Source: Lautropia sp.
GTDB taxonomy: Bacteria; Pseudomonadota; Gammaproteobacteria; Burkholderiales; Burkholderiaceae_E
Assembly: GCA_030527825.1 (NCBI GenBank)
Contig: JAUNAC010000002.1
Coordinates: forward strand, 320,001 to 384,000
DNA length: 64,000 bases
Direction: 5' to 3'
Within the stretch, counting starts at the first letter, position 1, and each line of letters opens with the position of its first letter. Positions 1-8,113 of the stretch are shown here, piece by piece. Made by a program: the position numbers and the translations under genes. The notes under the pieces were generated by a model, which saw nothing but the letters and a program-made list of their open reading frames with translations, did no database searches and was not told the origin of the DNA.

Positions 1-1
1 G

Positions 2-919
2 CAGTCTGGGAGTTTCGAGATCCATGCCTGGCATCAGCTGCCACTGAGCATGCATGAGCAGGTGCTGATTTTCATCGCCTTCATGCTGGCATTCGCCGTC
101 AAGATCCCCATGTGGCCCGTGCATACCTGGCTGCCGGATGCCCACGTCGAGGCGCCGACCGGCGGTTCGGTGGTACTGGCCGCCATCATGCTGAAACTCG
201 GTGCCTACGCTTTTCTGCGCTTTTCGCTGCCCATCGCGCCGGATGCGAGCCGCGCACTGGCAGGGCTGATGATTACGCTGTCCCTGATCGCCGTCATCTA
301 CATTGGCCTGGTCGCGCTGGTGCAGACCGACATGAAGAAGCTGGTCGCTTATTCGTCGATCGCTCACATGGGGTTCGTCACCCTGGGTTTTTTCATGTTC
401 AATGAAACCGGGATGCAGGGCGCCGTTGTGCAGATGATTTCTCACGGCTTTGTTGCGGGTGCCATGTTCCTGTGCATCGGGGTGCTCTATGATCGCCTGC
501 ATACCCGCAACATCGCGGACTATGGTGGCGTCATCAACCGCATGCCAAAGTTTGCAGCGCTTTTCCTGCTGTTTTCGATGGCAAATGCCGGTTTGCCGGC
601 CACCTCGGGCTTTGTCGGCGAGTTTCTGGTGATCCTCGGCGCAGTGCAGTTCCAGTTCTGGATTGGCCTTCTCGCGGCAACCGCGCTGATCTGGGGGGCC
701 GGCTATTCATTGTGGATGTACAAGCGGGTGGTTTTCGGTGCCGTGGCCAATCCCAATGTAGACAAAATGGAAGATGTTAACCGGCGTGAGTTCTGGTTGT
801 TGATGCTGATGGCTGCCCTTGTGCTGTTCATGGGTATCTATCCCAAGTTTTTCACCGATATGATCCAGGTGTCAGTGGATTCGCTGCTCACCCATCTTTC
901 TCAAACCAAGCTCAAGTAG
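2..919 (+). CDS. nuoM: NADH-quinone oxidoreductase subunit M (C-terminal part)
   Basis: The reading frame is open from the window edge, so the N-terminal part of the gene lies upstream. About 305 residues remain. They are strongly hydrophobic and carry the proton-antiporter signature of the NuoL/M/N family, with a WLPDAHVEAPTGGSV stretch near the start and a conserved lysine-containing segment, QTDMKKLVAYSSIAHMG, about 100 residues further on. NuoM is one of three antiporter-like subunits in the membrane arm of respiratory complex I, coupling NADH:quinone electron transfer to proton pumping. nuoN follows after 14 bases on the same strand, the usual 3' end of a nuo operon. The internal ATG at 50 is not the start, because the homologous sequence continues upstream of it. 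Confidence 0.96.
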   Translation, partial: QSGSFEIHAWHQLPLSMHEQVLIFIAFMLAFAVKIPMWPVHTWLPDAHVEAPTGGSVVLAAIMLKLGAYAFLRFSLPIAPDASRALAGLMITLSLIAVIYIGLVALVQTDMKKLVAYSSIAHMGFVTLGFFMFNETGMQGAVVQMISHGFVAGAMFLCIGVLYDRLHTRNIADYGGVINRMPKFAALFLLFSMANAGLPATSGFVGEFLVILGAVQFQFWIGLLAATALIWGAGYSLWMYKRVVFGAVANPNVDKMEDVNRREFWLLMLMAALVLFMGIYPKFFTDMIQVSVDSLLTHLSQTKLK

Positions 920-933
920 AACATTGGAGAGGC

Positions 934-2427
934 ATGGCCGTGTCACTGACCCTGCATGAACTCAATCTGGCCGCGCTCGCCCCAGAGATACTGCTGATGC
1001 TTGGCATCTGTGTATTTCTGGTTATAGAGGCCCTGACTGGCAAATCTGAAAAACCGGTGCGGGCTGACCGCGTGGCACTGTCCATCCTGGTGCTCCCCCT
1101 CTTGGCTGTACTCTGGCAGTTCAGCCATGGTCCGCAGCAAGCATTTGGCCAGATGTATGTGGCTGATGATCTGGGTTATGTGCTCAAGGTCTGCGGAATC
1201 ATCTGTACTGGCAGCGTTATTATTTACTCCCGTCGGTATGTCGTAGCCCGCGGCATGCGTCCGAGTGATCTGTATGCGCTCTCCCTGTTTTCATTGCTGG
1301 GTCAGATGGTGATGATCTCGGGTGGCAATCTGCTGGTGCTCTATCTCGGTCTGGAGCTGATGTCGCTGTCCCTGTATGCCGCCATTGGTCTGCGTCGCGA
1401 CTGGATGAAAGGCAGTGAGGCGGCCATGAAGTATTTTGTCCTGGGAGCACTGGCCTCGGGCTTTCTGCTTTATGGCATGTCGATGGTTTATGGTGCAACC
1501 GGCTCACTGGACATTTCAGAGATCATGGGGCGTGTCTACAGCGGGATGGCATCTCCACAGGTACTGGCATTTGGCATGGTGTTCCTGGTGGCGGGGATTG
1601 CCTTCAAGCTGGGAGCGGTGCCGTTTCATATGTGGGTTCCCGATGTCTATCAGGGCGCTCCCACGGTGGCTACGCTGCTGGTAGCGGCTGGTCCGAAGCT
1701 AGGCGCCTTTGCACTGCTATTCCGCATTCTTGGCGAGGCCGTTGTGGAGATGGCCGGTCTCTGGCAGCAAATGCTGATCATTCTGGCGGTGCTCTCCCTG
1801 GGCATTGGCAATATCGTGGCTGTCGCCCAGACCAATCTGAAGCGGATGTTGGCCTATTCCACCATCTCACAGGTGGGTTTTGTGTTGCTTGGGCTGGTCG
1901 GGGTCTATGGTGGCGAGGGTTTTCCACCGTCGGACGAAGCATTCGGCAACGCGCTCTTCTACATGATCAACTATGTGCTGACGACATTGGGCACCTTCGG
2001 CATGATCCAGTTGATTGCCCGGGAAGGATTCGAGGCCGAGGAGATCACGGATTTTGCTGGTCTGGCGCGGCGCAGTCCCTGGATGGCCGGGGTCATGATG
2101 CTGCTGATGTTCTCCCTGGCCGGCATTCCACCGCTGGTCGGGTTCTATGCCAAACTGGCTGTCCTCAAGTCGGTGGTGGCCGCAGGATATACCTCACTGG
2201 CAGTTTATGCTGTGCTGATGTCATTGATAGGCGCCTTCTACTACATCCGTGTCATCAAAGTCATGGTTTTTGACAAGTCTGACGATACGACAGATATCAC
2301 GGTGGATGGTCAGGCACGCACACTGATGGCGATCAATGGCCTGGCAGTGCTGGTGCTGGGTATATTGCCAGGCCCGCTGATGTCGTTGTGCATCTCCGCT
2401 GTGCGCAGTGCCTGGCACTTGGGCTGA
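934..2427 (+). CDS. nuoN: NADH-quinone oxidoreductase subunit N
   Basis: A 497-residue, highly hydrophobic protein with about 14 predicted membrane helices, the normal size for NuoN. The antiporter core is visible: FHMWVPDVYQGAPT around residue 230 and QTNLKRMLAYSTISQVG around residue 300, matching the family signature also seen in nuoM. It forms a proton channel in the membrane arm of complex I. A GGAGAG ribosome site sits about 5 bases before the ATG. It is the last nuo gene here, and the NUDIX gene follows after 17 bases, so the two may share a transcript. Confidence 0.97.
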   Translation: MAVSLTLHELNLAALAPEILLMLGICVFLVIEALTGKSEKPVRADRVALSILVLPLLAVLWQFSHGPQQAFGQMYVADDLGYVLKVCGIICTGSVIIYSRRYVVARGMRPSDLYALSLFSLLGQMVMISGGNLLVLYLGLELMSLSLYAAIGLRRDWMKGSEAAMKYFVLGALASGFLLYGMSMVYGATGSLDISEIMGRVYSGMASPQVLAFGMVFLVAGIAFKLGAVPFHMWVPDVYQGAPTVATLLVAAGPKLGAFALLFRILGEAVVEMAGLWQQMLIILAVLSLGIGNIVAVAQTNLKRMLAYSTISQVGFVLLGLVGVYGGEGFPPSDEAFGNALFYMINYVLTTLGTFGMIQLIAREGFEAEEITDFAGLARRSPWMAGVMMLLMFSLAGIPPLVGFYAKLAVLKSVVAAGYTSLAVYAVLMSLIGAFYYIRVIKVMVFDKSDDTTDITVDGQARTLMAINGLAVLVLGILPGPLMSLCISAVRSAWHLG

Positions 2428-2444
2428 CATCAGAGGAGGTTCCC

Positions 2445-3092
2445 ATGTCCCATGACGCAGGTCCGGTCAACGATCCCGTGCCTGAACTGGCAGATCATGT
2501 CGATCCGTCGGCAGCGAAGCAATATCCTTCCCTGGCCGAGCAGACCCTGTCACGCGAATTGGTCTATCAGGGACGTTTCCTGAAGGTGCGCAAGGACGTG
2601 GCACGCCTGCCGAATGGCACGACCTCCACGCGCGAATTCATTATGCACCCCGGCGCGGCCGCGATGGTGGCTCTGGATGATGATGGTCGGGTGCTTATTG
2701 AACGTCAGTTCCGTTACGCACCCGGTCGGGTGTATGTGGAAATTCCGGCTGGCAAGCGTGATGCTGGTGAGACGACTTTTGATACGGCCCGACGGGAACT
2801 GATTGAGGAGACAGGCTATCGTGCCCGACAGTGGGCACATCTAACCACGATTCATCCTGCCATCGGTTTTGCCGATGAAGTCATGGATATCTACTTGGCA
2901 CGTGAGCTGGAGCAGGTTGAACGCCATCTGGATGAGGAAGAATTTGTCGAGATCGAGTGGGTGACGCTGGGTTGGCTTTGTGATGAGCTGCGCGCGCATC
3001 GTCTAGTCGACGTCAAAACTCAGATTGCCGTCCATTGGTTGCAAGGCATCTGCGATGGTCGTCTTCCCTGGCCAGACTTTTCGCTGGCTTGA
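2445..3092 (+). CDS. NUDIX hydrolase, ADP-ribose pyrophosphatase type
   Basis: A 215-residue protein with a complete Nudix box at about residues 105-127, beginning GKRDAGET and containing RRELIEETGY (pattern GX5EX7REUXEEXGU), which binds the Mg ions for diphosphate hydrolysis. The upstream AGFR-like strand (VLIERQFRYAPGR) and the short C-terminal helix fit the NudF/ADP-ribose pyrophosphatase subfamily, which cleaves ADP-ribose to AMP and ribose 5-phosphate. The start is set by a strong AGAGGAGG site just before the ATG at 2445. An upstream in-frame ATG lies inside nuoN and is less likely. A NUDIX gene at the end of the nuo operon is common in betaproteobacteria. Substrate is inferred from the family. 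Confidence 0.88.
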   Translation: MSHDAGPVNDPVPELADHVDPSAAKQYPSLAEQTLSRELVYQGRFLKVRKDVARLPNGTTSTREFIMHPGAAAMVALDDDGRVLIERQFRYAPGRVYVEIPAGKRDAGETTFDTARRELIEETGYRARQWAHLTTIHPAIGFADEVMDIYLARELEQVERHLDEEEFVEIEWVTLGWLCDELRAHRLVDVKTQIAVHWLQGICDGRLPWPDFSLA

Positions 3093-3178
3093 ACCGTGTG
3101 TGCACGACATCAGGGGGGCGGTATTTTTCTGTCCTTTTAAGGGGTTCGGGTTCTCCCAAACGCGTCATGGTTTGCTGA

Positions 3179-4348
3179 TCAGGCGGTGGCTCTTTTCTCG
3201 GTGTAGTGCCCGTTTAGACGCAGTGGCAGCGCTTGCCAGGCATTGACCACTTCCCGTGTCTGGATGGCGCTGATATGGGCCTGCCCCTGGTGTTCTCCGC
3301 GGAGTACCCGTATTGGTGTAACGCCCCCCCGGGGGCTGATCCGTACGGGATCGGCAATACCGAACAATACGACCAATGGGCAGCCAACCGCGGCAGCTGT
3401 GTGAGCCGGACCCGTGTCGACAGAGATCATGCCAGCTGCTCGTGCCTGCAGGGCGATAAGACGTGGGATGGGTAAGTCTCCCGCCACATTAAAGGCGTTA
3501 TCGACTTGCGCCTGTCGCAGCAGCTCTTCATTGAGATCTACTTCAGGAGGGGCACCCACCAGCAGAATGACGGCTTGTGGATGCAGGCTGGCCAGCATGC
3601 GGATAATGACGGCCCAACGCTCCTCGGGCCACCACTTGGTATTAGTTGCCATCCGACGGCGCAGGCCGGTGCGCATCGTGCGCCGGTTGCCAGCCTGCAG
3701 CAGCAGTAAGGGGCGGTTAGTCCATCCACGGGCAGCCAGCCAGTTGGTGAGATCAGCTTGCATGGGATCGCTGACCTGCAGGGTTGGATCCTGGAAGGCC
3801 GGGGTGGGCTGTCCTTTCCCGGTTTGGGGGGGCGTGTCGGGTTTGCTTCCGGGGTGTTCACACCAAGCGGAGGGCAGCGTCGAGGCCAGCCGCTGTGACC
3901 AGTCAACCAGGTGCTCGTTATCGAGAATCGGCAGCTGACGTGCCCGAAGCAGATGCTGGTCATCCAGTCCAGCGCGGGCCAACAGTGGCAGCAGGCGCTC
4001 GTCCGAATCACAGTACCACACGGGTCGCGGTCCCTGTGCCCGCAGGTAGGCTACCAGCGCCTGTTTCTCGGCGCTCAGCCAGAAAGGCAGCTTGCGCCGG
4101 CGTAACACCAAGATCTCGCCTACGCCAGGTTGCCCCTGGTAGAGCGGACGTACCCATCCCCCTGATGCCAGAATGTCCACTGGCGTGCCAAAGCGTGTAG
4201 ATAGTAACCGTATCATTGGTTGAATCAGAACCAGGTCTCCCATGGCTCCGAAACGGACCAGTAGGGGCCGGGGATTCGTGTGCTTCTGCGCGGCAGAGGG
4301 CTGGATGGCTGGGCGAAGGTCTGATGAAGGGGTGAGGGGCTCGGACAT
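3179..4348 (-). CDS. Glycosyltransferase family 9 (heptosyltransferase-like) protein
   Basis: About 389 residues. The N-terminal LLVRFGAMGDLVLIQPMIRL segment and the C-terminal SVDTGPAHTAAAVGCPLVVL segment are the two hallmarks of GT9 ADP-heptose:LPS heptosyltransferases (GT-B fold, donor site in the C-terminal half). The acceptor half is divergent and contains a Pro/Gly-rich insert around residues 165-195, so the exact sugar step is uncertain. The core waaC homologue is at 12257, which makes this a second, different LPS-core or glycan transferase. The gene stands alone, convergent with the NUDIX gene. The start is taken at the ATG at 4348; a GTG at 4357 is also possible, and neither has a clear ribosome site. 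Confidence 0.8.
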   Translation of the reverse strand: MSEPLTPSSDLRPAIQPSAAQKHTNPRPLLVRFGAMGDLVLIQPMIRLLSTRFGTPVDILASGGWVRPLYQGQPGVGEILVLRRRKLPFWLSAEKQALVAYLRAQGPRPVWYCDSDERLLPLLARAGLDDQHLLRARQLPILDNEHLVDWSQRLASTLPSAWCEHPGSKPDTPPQTGKGQPTPAFQDPTLQVSDPMQADLTNWLAARGWTNRPLLLLQAGNRRTMRTGLRRRMATNTKWWPEERWAVIIRMLASLHPQAVILLVGAPPEVDLNEELLRQAQVDNAFNVAGDLPIPRLIALQARAAGMISVDTGPAHTAAAVGCPLVVLFGIADPVRISPRGGVTPIRVLRGEHQGQAHISAIQTREVVNAWQALPLRLNGHYTEKRATA

Positions 4349-4693
4349 GGGGGGCACGTGATGATCGGGCTGTGTCGGGCCGGTTCAGCGATAGGCTCGC
4401 CATGAATGATAGCCTGTCACCTGTCTGCCTGCGGGATGCAACATGCTAGCGGCGGGCTTGGCTCCTGTTGAATGCTCAACACAGGGGTGTTGGCCTCAAG
4501 AGGGGATGATAGGGTAGAATCCGGAGCTATTGCAGTTGCCGGGGCCAGCCGCTGAGGAATCCTCCTGTCCCTGTTCTGACAGATGCGGGTGTTGTGCTGG
4601 TCGGGTAGATTATTTAAGAAGTAGTCCGCTATTGTTGTAATGACGATCGCTGCAGCGCAGTTTTGTGGAAGATCCTCGGAAAATTGTGAACGT
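4349..4693. other. Intergenic region between GT9 gene and tRNA-Ser
   Basis: 345 bases with no convincing gene. It must hold the promoter of the leftward GT9 gene and the promoter of the rightward tRNA gene. An imperfect dyad (CCTGTTG ... CAACACAGG, about 4465-4491) and a TAGAAT hexamer at about 4513 are visible, but no well-spaced pair of promoter hexamers could be assigned with confidence. An open frame that runs across the tRNA on the minus strand is treated as an artefact. Confidence 0.5.
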
Positions 4694-4783
4694 GGTGGGT
4701 TGGCAGAGCGGTTGAATGCACTAGTCTTGAAAACTAGCAAGGATGCAAGTCCTTCCAGGGTTCGAATCCCTGACCCACCGCCA
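4694..4783 (+). tRNA. tRNA-Ser (anticodon UGA)
   Basis: A 90-nt class II tRNA with CCA encoded in the DNA. The acceptor stem GGTGGGT (4694-4700) pairs with ACCCACC (4773-4779), followed by discriminator G and CCA. The anticodon stem CTAGT/ACTAG encloses the loop CTTGAAA, giving anticodon TGA at 4728-4730. A long variable arm (AAGGA-TGCAAG-TCCTT) and a T-arm with GGGTTCGAATCCC complete the serine-type fold. It reads UCA/UCG-type serine codons. Confidence 0.97.
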
Positions 4784-4847
4784 CTTGTGAAAATTTCCGG
4801 AAATGCTCCTTGTGATGGGCAGCGATGCAAAAAAATGCCTGGCGCCG

Positions 4848-5240
4848 CTATCTAGATAGTGCGTATAAAAAAGCATCATCTCGCGCGAAGCCAATCTTGT
4901 CATCCGGCTGATGAGCTGGGTTCTTGCAGAAATTCATCGGCTTGGGTAGATCTGGCGCGCGTTTAGTGCCTGGAGCGTTGCTGACGCTCAAACTGGTTTC
5001 AGGTGAAAGCCGCGTTTCGGCCAGATTTTTAGCTATGTAATGCACCAAGTTTTGACCTGGATCATAGTCTATGCCCATGAAAGCATTATTGTTATCCTTA
5101 GGCACGGGTATCGGCCGCTGTTGATGGGTCGTCTGCATTGGGTTCTGGCTAAGCCGGACGGGCTGGCTTACCTTCAGCTTTGACTGCTGTTTCAGTTGCT
5201 TGATGTGTATTAACAGTTGCCTTCGGCTATGGCCGGACAA
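4848..5240 (-). CDS. Unrecognised ORF, possible gene remnant
   Basis: A 130-codon open frame in the otherwise empty 500 bases between the tRNA and the NYN gene. The predicted product is hydrophilic and rich in Gln, Asn and Pro, and it resembles nothing I recognise. It would need a TTG start; the first internal ATGs are far into the frame and none has a clear ribosome site. Codon choice looks less GC-rich than the neighbouring genes. It could be a real small gene, a decayed fragment left next to a tRNA (a common integration target), or chance. No recombinase, attachment-site duplication or repeat is visible beside it. Confidence 0.25.
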   Translation of the reverse strand: MSGHSRRQLLIHIKQLKQQSKLKVSQPVRLSQNPMQTTHQQRPIPVPKDNNNAFMGIDYDPGQNLVHYIAKNLAETRLSPETSLSVSNAPGTKRAPDLPKPMNFCKNPAHQPDDKIGFARDDAFLYALSR

Positions 5241-5284
5241 CGCATTCAGCCAACAGGAAACCGTGCCGGCTAGTTAATTTCTTA

Positions 5285-6247
5285 ATGGAATCTCTCGATA
5301 TGGATCGTTTTGTAGTCATGGTGGATGCTGGCTATCTGCTGCATCAGTCTGCAGAAATTGTTAGTGAACGCGCCTCCACCAAGCGGCATCATCTAGAAGT
5401 CATGAATCCGGCGGCATTAGTCAATCTTCTGCTGGAAAAAACCCGTACGGCATTAGGGCTTACTTCGCGGGAACTTTTGCGCGTGTACTGGTACGATGGA
5501 GTGATGGCCAGTGGCCTATCCCCCCAGCAGCGAGCCATTGCCGAGTTGCCGGATGTACATTTTCGGTCGGGCATTGTGAATGCAGCAGGTCAGCAGCGTG
5601 GTGTTGACTCCCTGATTGTGACGGATCTTATCGAGCTAGCCAGTAACAGTGCCATTTCTGATGCTGCGTTGGTCACTGGTGACGGTGATTTTGCCATTGG
5701 TATCGAAATGGCGCAGAAGAAAGGGGTGCGGATTGCCGTTATTGGTGTGGAAGATGTGGAGTTAGGTGTTTCGCACCGTCAGAGTTTCGAGATCACCAGT
5801 CGGGCTGATCGCGTGGCTCGTTTGAATGTTTATGATTTATCGGCCGTGATGCGCTACGCGCCGCCTACCAGTTCCAGCGCTGCCGCAGGAGACTATGAAT
5901 ATAGTCAGCCGCTATCGTATGCCAGTGGGTTGGCCGGTGCGGCCGCGCCTCAGACAGGCTATTCGGTCCCGCCTTCTGCTGCCGTCTATCCAGGTGTGCG
6001 CAATGAACACACGCCACTTGATGAAGAAAGTCGCCTGCAGATTATTGAGTCTGTCAAAGTCTTTGTGGAAGAGCAGGCCGGACTATGTTCTGAAATTGAT
6101 CCAACCAGCAGGCGCATTGATGCAGCGCTGGATCGGTTGTTGATCCATCATATTTATGCCGATCTGGGGCACGGTAAGCTGACGAACGCAGAGAAGAACT
6201 TTGCGCGTGATCGCCTGCGTGCCGAATTGCTCAATAGTGATGATTGA
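5285..6247 (+). CDS. NYN-domain (LabA/DUF88-like) protein
   Basis: 320 residues. The first ~185 form a NYN (PIN-like) domain with the acidic residues expected at the metal site: D14 in VMVDAGYLL, D106-107 in the RGVDSLIVTDL segment, and the TGDGDF motif at about residues 130-135. NYN domains are RNA-processing nuclease folds (the family includes LabA and, in eukaryotes, MARF1 and Zc3h12a). The middle (about 195-245) is a low-complexity Ser/Ala/Pro/Tyr linker. The C-terminal ~75 residues look like a helical OST-HTH/LOTUS-like or unknown domain. The ATG at 5285 has a weak ribosome site, and the ATG at 5300 is an alternative. Neighbours give no pathway hint. RNase activity is inferred from family only. 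Confidence 0.75.
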   Translation: MESLDMDRFVVMVDAGYLLHQSAEIVSERASTKRHHLEVMNPAALVNLLLEKTRTALGLTSRELLRVYWYDGVMASGLSPQQRAIAELPDVHFRSGIVNAAGQQRGVDSLIVTDLIELASNSAISDAALVTGDGDFAIGIEMAQKKGVRIAVIGVEDVELGVSHRQSFEITSRADRVARLNVYDLSAVMRYAPPTSSSAAAGDYEYSQPLSYASGLAGAAAPQTGYSVPPSAAVYPGVRNEHTPLDEESRLQIIESVKVFVEEQAGLCSEIDPTSRRIDAALDRLLIHHIYADLGHGKLTNAEKNFARDRLRAELLNSDD

Positions 6248-6308
6248 ACCAAGCGCTAGGCGGGGACTCTGCTTGGCGGGCAACTTCAGATACGGCTATC
6301 ACTGAAAA

Positions 6309-6343
6309 CGCCCCGGCCAAATGATTTTGTTGGGCTCGGGGCG
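6309..6343. terminator. Hairpin between convergent genes
   Basis: CGCCCCG-GCC (6309-6318) pairs with GGC-T-CGGGGCG (6333-6343), leaving one bulged T and a 14-base loop. It lies between the convergent NYN and hsp20 genes, so it could stop both transcripts. There is no clear T tract on either side, so an intrinsic terminator is only probable. Confidence 0.5.
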
Positions 6344-6413
6344 ATGATTCCGATTAGGGGAACCGATTCCGTACGAACACAGGCTCCCCTCAGTGGATCG
6401 GGTTGAGCTAGCG

Positions 6414-6923
6414 TCAGGTCTGGCTGTCGACTGGCTGGGCCTGGACAGCAGGGGCAGGTGTTTGTGCCTGGTTTTCCAATATTTCACCACGGGGTGCCGA
6501 CGGACCATCGCTGATATCAATGCGCCGCGGTTTCATGGTTTCCGGTATCTCCCGAACCAGATCGATATCCAGCAGACCATTGTTGAGTGAAGCACCAACA
6601 ACCCGAACATGCTCGGCTAGCTGGAAACGGTGAGCAAAGTCCCGTGCAGCAATACCGCGATGCAGATAGGTCGGCTGAGGCTGAACGGGGCGTTTGTGGC
6701 CGGTGATTTTCAGCCCATCCTGCTCCACCTCGATGTCGATTTCCGAGCGCTCGAAGCCTGCGACGGCCATAGTGATCCGGTAGGCGTTTTCACCGGACAC
6801 TTCGATGTTGTAGGGGGGATAGCTAGGCTGGCTGTCATTGCGCAGCGAGCTGTCAAGCATGCGTGCCAGGCGGTCAAAGCCAATGGCAGAACGGTACAGG
6901 GGGGCAAAATCGAATTGGTTCAT
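6414..6923 (-). CDS. Small heat-shock protein (Hsp20/IbpA family)
   Basis: 169 residues. The N-terminus MNQFDFAPLYRSAIGFDRL and the alpha-crystallin domain at about residues 35-130 (PPYNIEVSGENAYRITMAVA, GFERSEIDI, HRGIAARDFAHRFQLAE, GLLDIDLVREIPE) closely follow IbpA/IbpB-type ATP-independent holdases that bind unfolding proteins at aggregates. The C-terminal tail after the PRRIDI motif is about 35 residues, Pro/Gln/Ala-rich, and longer than in E. coli IbpA. An AAGGA ribosome site precedes the ATG. Upstream are a CTTGAAA heat-shock-like -35 box and a GC-rich hairpin, annotated separately. It is monocistronic, converging on the NYN gene. Confidence 0.93.
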   Translation of the reverse strand: MNQFDFAPLYRSAIGFDRLARMLDSSLRNDSQPSYPPYNIEVSGENAYRITMAVAGFERSEIDIEVEQDGLKITGHKRPVQPQPTYLHRGIAARDFAHRFQLAEHVRVVGASLNNGLLDIDLVREIPETMKPRRIDISDGPSAPRGEILENQAQTPAPAVQAQPVDSQT

Positions 6924-6961
6924 AGTTTTTCCTTATCCTCGTTTATCAAGCGATGGAATGT

Positions 6962-6988
6962 CACGGGCCCGGCAGATCAGCGCCCGTG
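6962..6988 (-). promoter_or_regulatory. 5'-UTR hairpin of the hsp20 gene
   Basis: A perfect 7-bp GC-rich inverted repeat (CACGGGC/GCCCGTG, 6962-6968 and 6982-6988) with a 13-base loop, about 40 bases upstream of the start codon and close to the predicted transcript start. It does not contain an obvious anti-Shine-Dalgarno arm, so a ROSE or fourU RNA thermometer cannot be claimed. It could instead stabilise the mRNA. Confidence 0.35.
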
Positions 6989-6993
6989 CTTAT

Positions 6994-7023
6994 CAGATAA
7001 AGGTGGGTCAGATTATTTTCAAG
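6994..7023 (-). promoter_or_regulatory. Candidate heat-shock (sigma32-like) promoter of hsp20
   Basis: Read on the minus strand, CTTGAAA (7017-7023) matches the sigma32 -35 box. Downstream are CCCACCTTTAT and, at 17-base spacing from TTGAAA, the hexamer TATCTG. The -10 part is an imperfect match to the sigma32 consensus CCCCAT. Predicted transcript start is near 6987, giving a leader of about 60 bases. Confidence 0.45.
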
Positions 7024-7056
7024 GGGTCAAATGCCTTTTCTCTCACAGCCCCCAAT

Positions 7057-7524
7057 TCAGTGCAGCGGGCCGCCGCGTGTCACCAGAAAGCGCTCGATGA
7101 CCATTCGGGCACCTTCATAACCAGCGTGCCGGGAAAAGAAATGAGTGTCCAGCCATGATAGGTGGTGTTGTAGTTCACTCATCGTGGCGCTGTTGAGCTG
7201 TTCCAGATATTCCTCGAAGTATTCGCGGGCTATCTCATACCAGCGCTCTTCCCCAAGACGGCAGGAGGCCCCGGTGCCCGCACAGGCAGCTGCGTAGGCT
7301 TCATCAATGACCATGCTGGCGCGTTCAGCAAAGGTGGTGAAGGTCAGCAAGGTTGCAAAGGTTTCCACTTCACGGCCGGCTTCAATTGGGCCTATGAAAG
7401 TGAGCCGTGTGCCGTCGACATCTAGGGATGGGGTGAGGAACTGGTTGGCCTCCATGGGAGTATTCGCTGTAAGAGAGAGCCCATGATCATCCGGGTTGTA
7501 CAGTTGCTTGTCTGTCGAATCCAT
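7057..7524 (-). CDS. Conserved-looking protein of unknown function
   Basis: About 155 residues from the ATG at 7524. The frame is open up to a GTG at 7629, but that start would overlap the TATAAT promoter region of the divergent thioredoxin gene. The protein is acidic, with no signal peptide or membrane segment, and is mostly helical in its second half (RWYEIAREYFEEYLEQLNS). I do not recognise the family. It is a single gene sitting between hsp20 and the trx/asmA pair, with no context that fixes a role. Confidence 0.6.
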   Translation of the reverse strand: MDSTDKQLYNPDDHGLSLTANTPMEANQFLTPSLDVDGTRLTFIGPIEAGREVETFATLLTFTTFAERASMVIDEAYAAACAGTGASCRLGEERWYEIAREYFEEYLEQLNSATMSELQHHLSWLDTHFFSRHAGYEGARMVIERFLVTRGGPLH

Positions 7525-7639
7525 CACGGTTTGGATGTCGGCGAAAAACGACGTTGTCGCCGATCTGTCGCTTTGGCACAGCACGGCTCTGTCCAGCCGG
7601 TTATCGCGGCTGGATGGACGTATCCGCACAGGCTGCTTC

Positions 7640-7645
7640 TATAAT
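7640..7645 (+). promoter_or_regulatory. -10 box (TATAAT) upstream of the thioredoxin-like gene
   Basis: A perfect TATAAT lies 73 bases before the ATG of the thioredoxin-like gene. The best -35 candidate, TGGACG, has a 19-base spacer and is weak, so the -10 assignment is better supported than the full promoter. Confidence 0.45.
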
Positions 7646-7717
7646 GGAGGACGTGTTACCCTGACCGGTATTGTTCCGGCCCCCGCACTGGCCTTCCGTT
7701 GTCACTCTTCCTGATAC

Positions 7718-8113
7718 ATGTCCGAGTCATCGTTGCTGATACATCGTCCCGCCGGGGGGGCCGTCGAGACGATGGTGGCCTGTCTGTGCGCAGACTGGTG
7801 CAGTACCTGCCGTGATTATCACGCCATGTTGCAGGATCAGGCAGCCCGGCATGCCGGCACGGCGTTTGCCTGGGTGGATGTGGAAGAGGAGGGTGAGCTG
7901 ACCGCCGATCTCGACATCGAGACCTTTCCGACCCTGCTGGTCACGGTCCGGGGAGATCTGCGGTTTTTTGGCCCGGTTCTGCCGGGGCCGGAAACGCTGG
8001 GCCGGTTGCTGAGAGCGTTGCGCGATTCAGCCGGCCAGCCTCCCATCCCGGTGGAGGCAGGCATTGCTGCGCTTGCCGGATATCTGAATTCGCTGATTGG
8101 AGTCCAATCATGA
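7718..8113 (+). CDS. Thioredoxin-like protein
   Basis: 131 residues with a thioredoxin fold. The active site ADWCSTC has the redox pair C28/C31, and a cis-proline segment (ETFPTLL) follows at about residue 68. There is no signal peptide, so it is probably cytoplasmic. Two extra cysteines (C22, C24) just before the active site are unusual. Its stop codon overlaps the ATG of the asmA-like gene (ATGA), showing translational coupling. The family reduces protein disulfides, but the specific partner is unknown. Confidence 0.82.
   Translation: MSESSLLIHRPAGGAVETMVACLCADWCSTCRDYHAMLQDQAARHAGTAFAWVDVEEEGELTADLDIETFPTLLVTVRGDLRFFGPVLPGPETLGRLLRALRDSAGQPPIPVEAGIAALAGYLNSLIGVQS

Noticed and set aside
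4417-4830. 137-codon open frame on the minus strand covering the tRNA-Ser gene
   Set aside because: It runs antisense through the whole tRNA, and its codons there are dictated by the tRNA fold.
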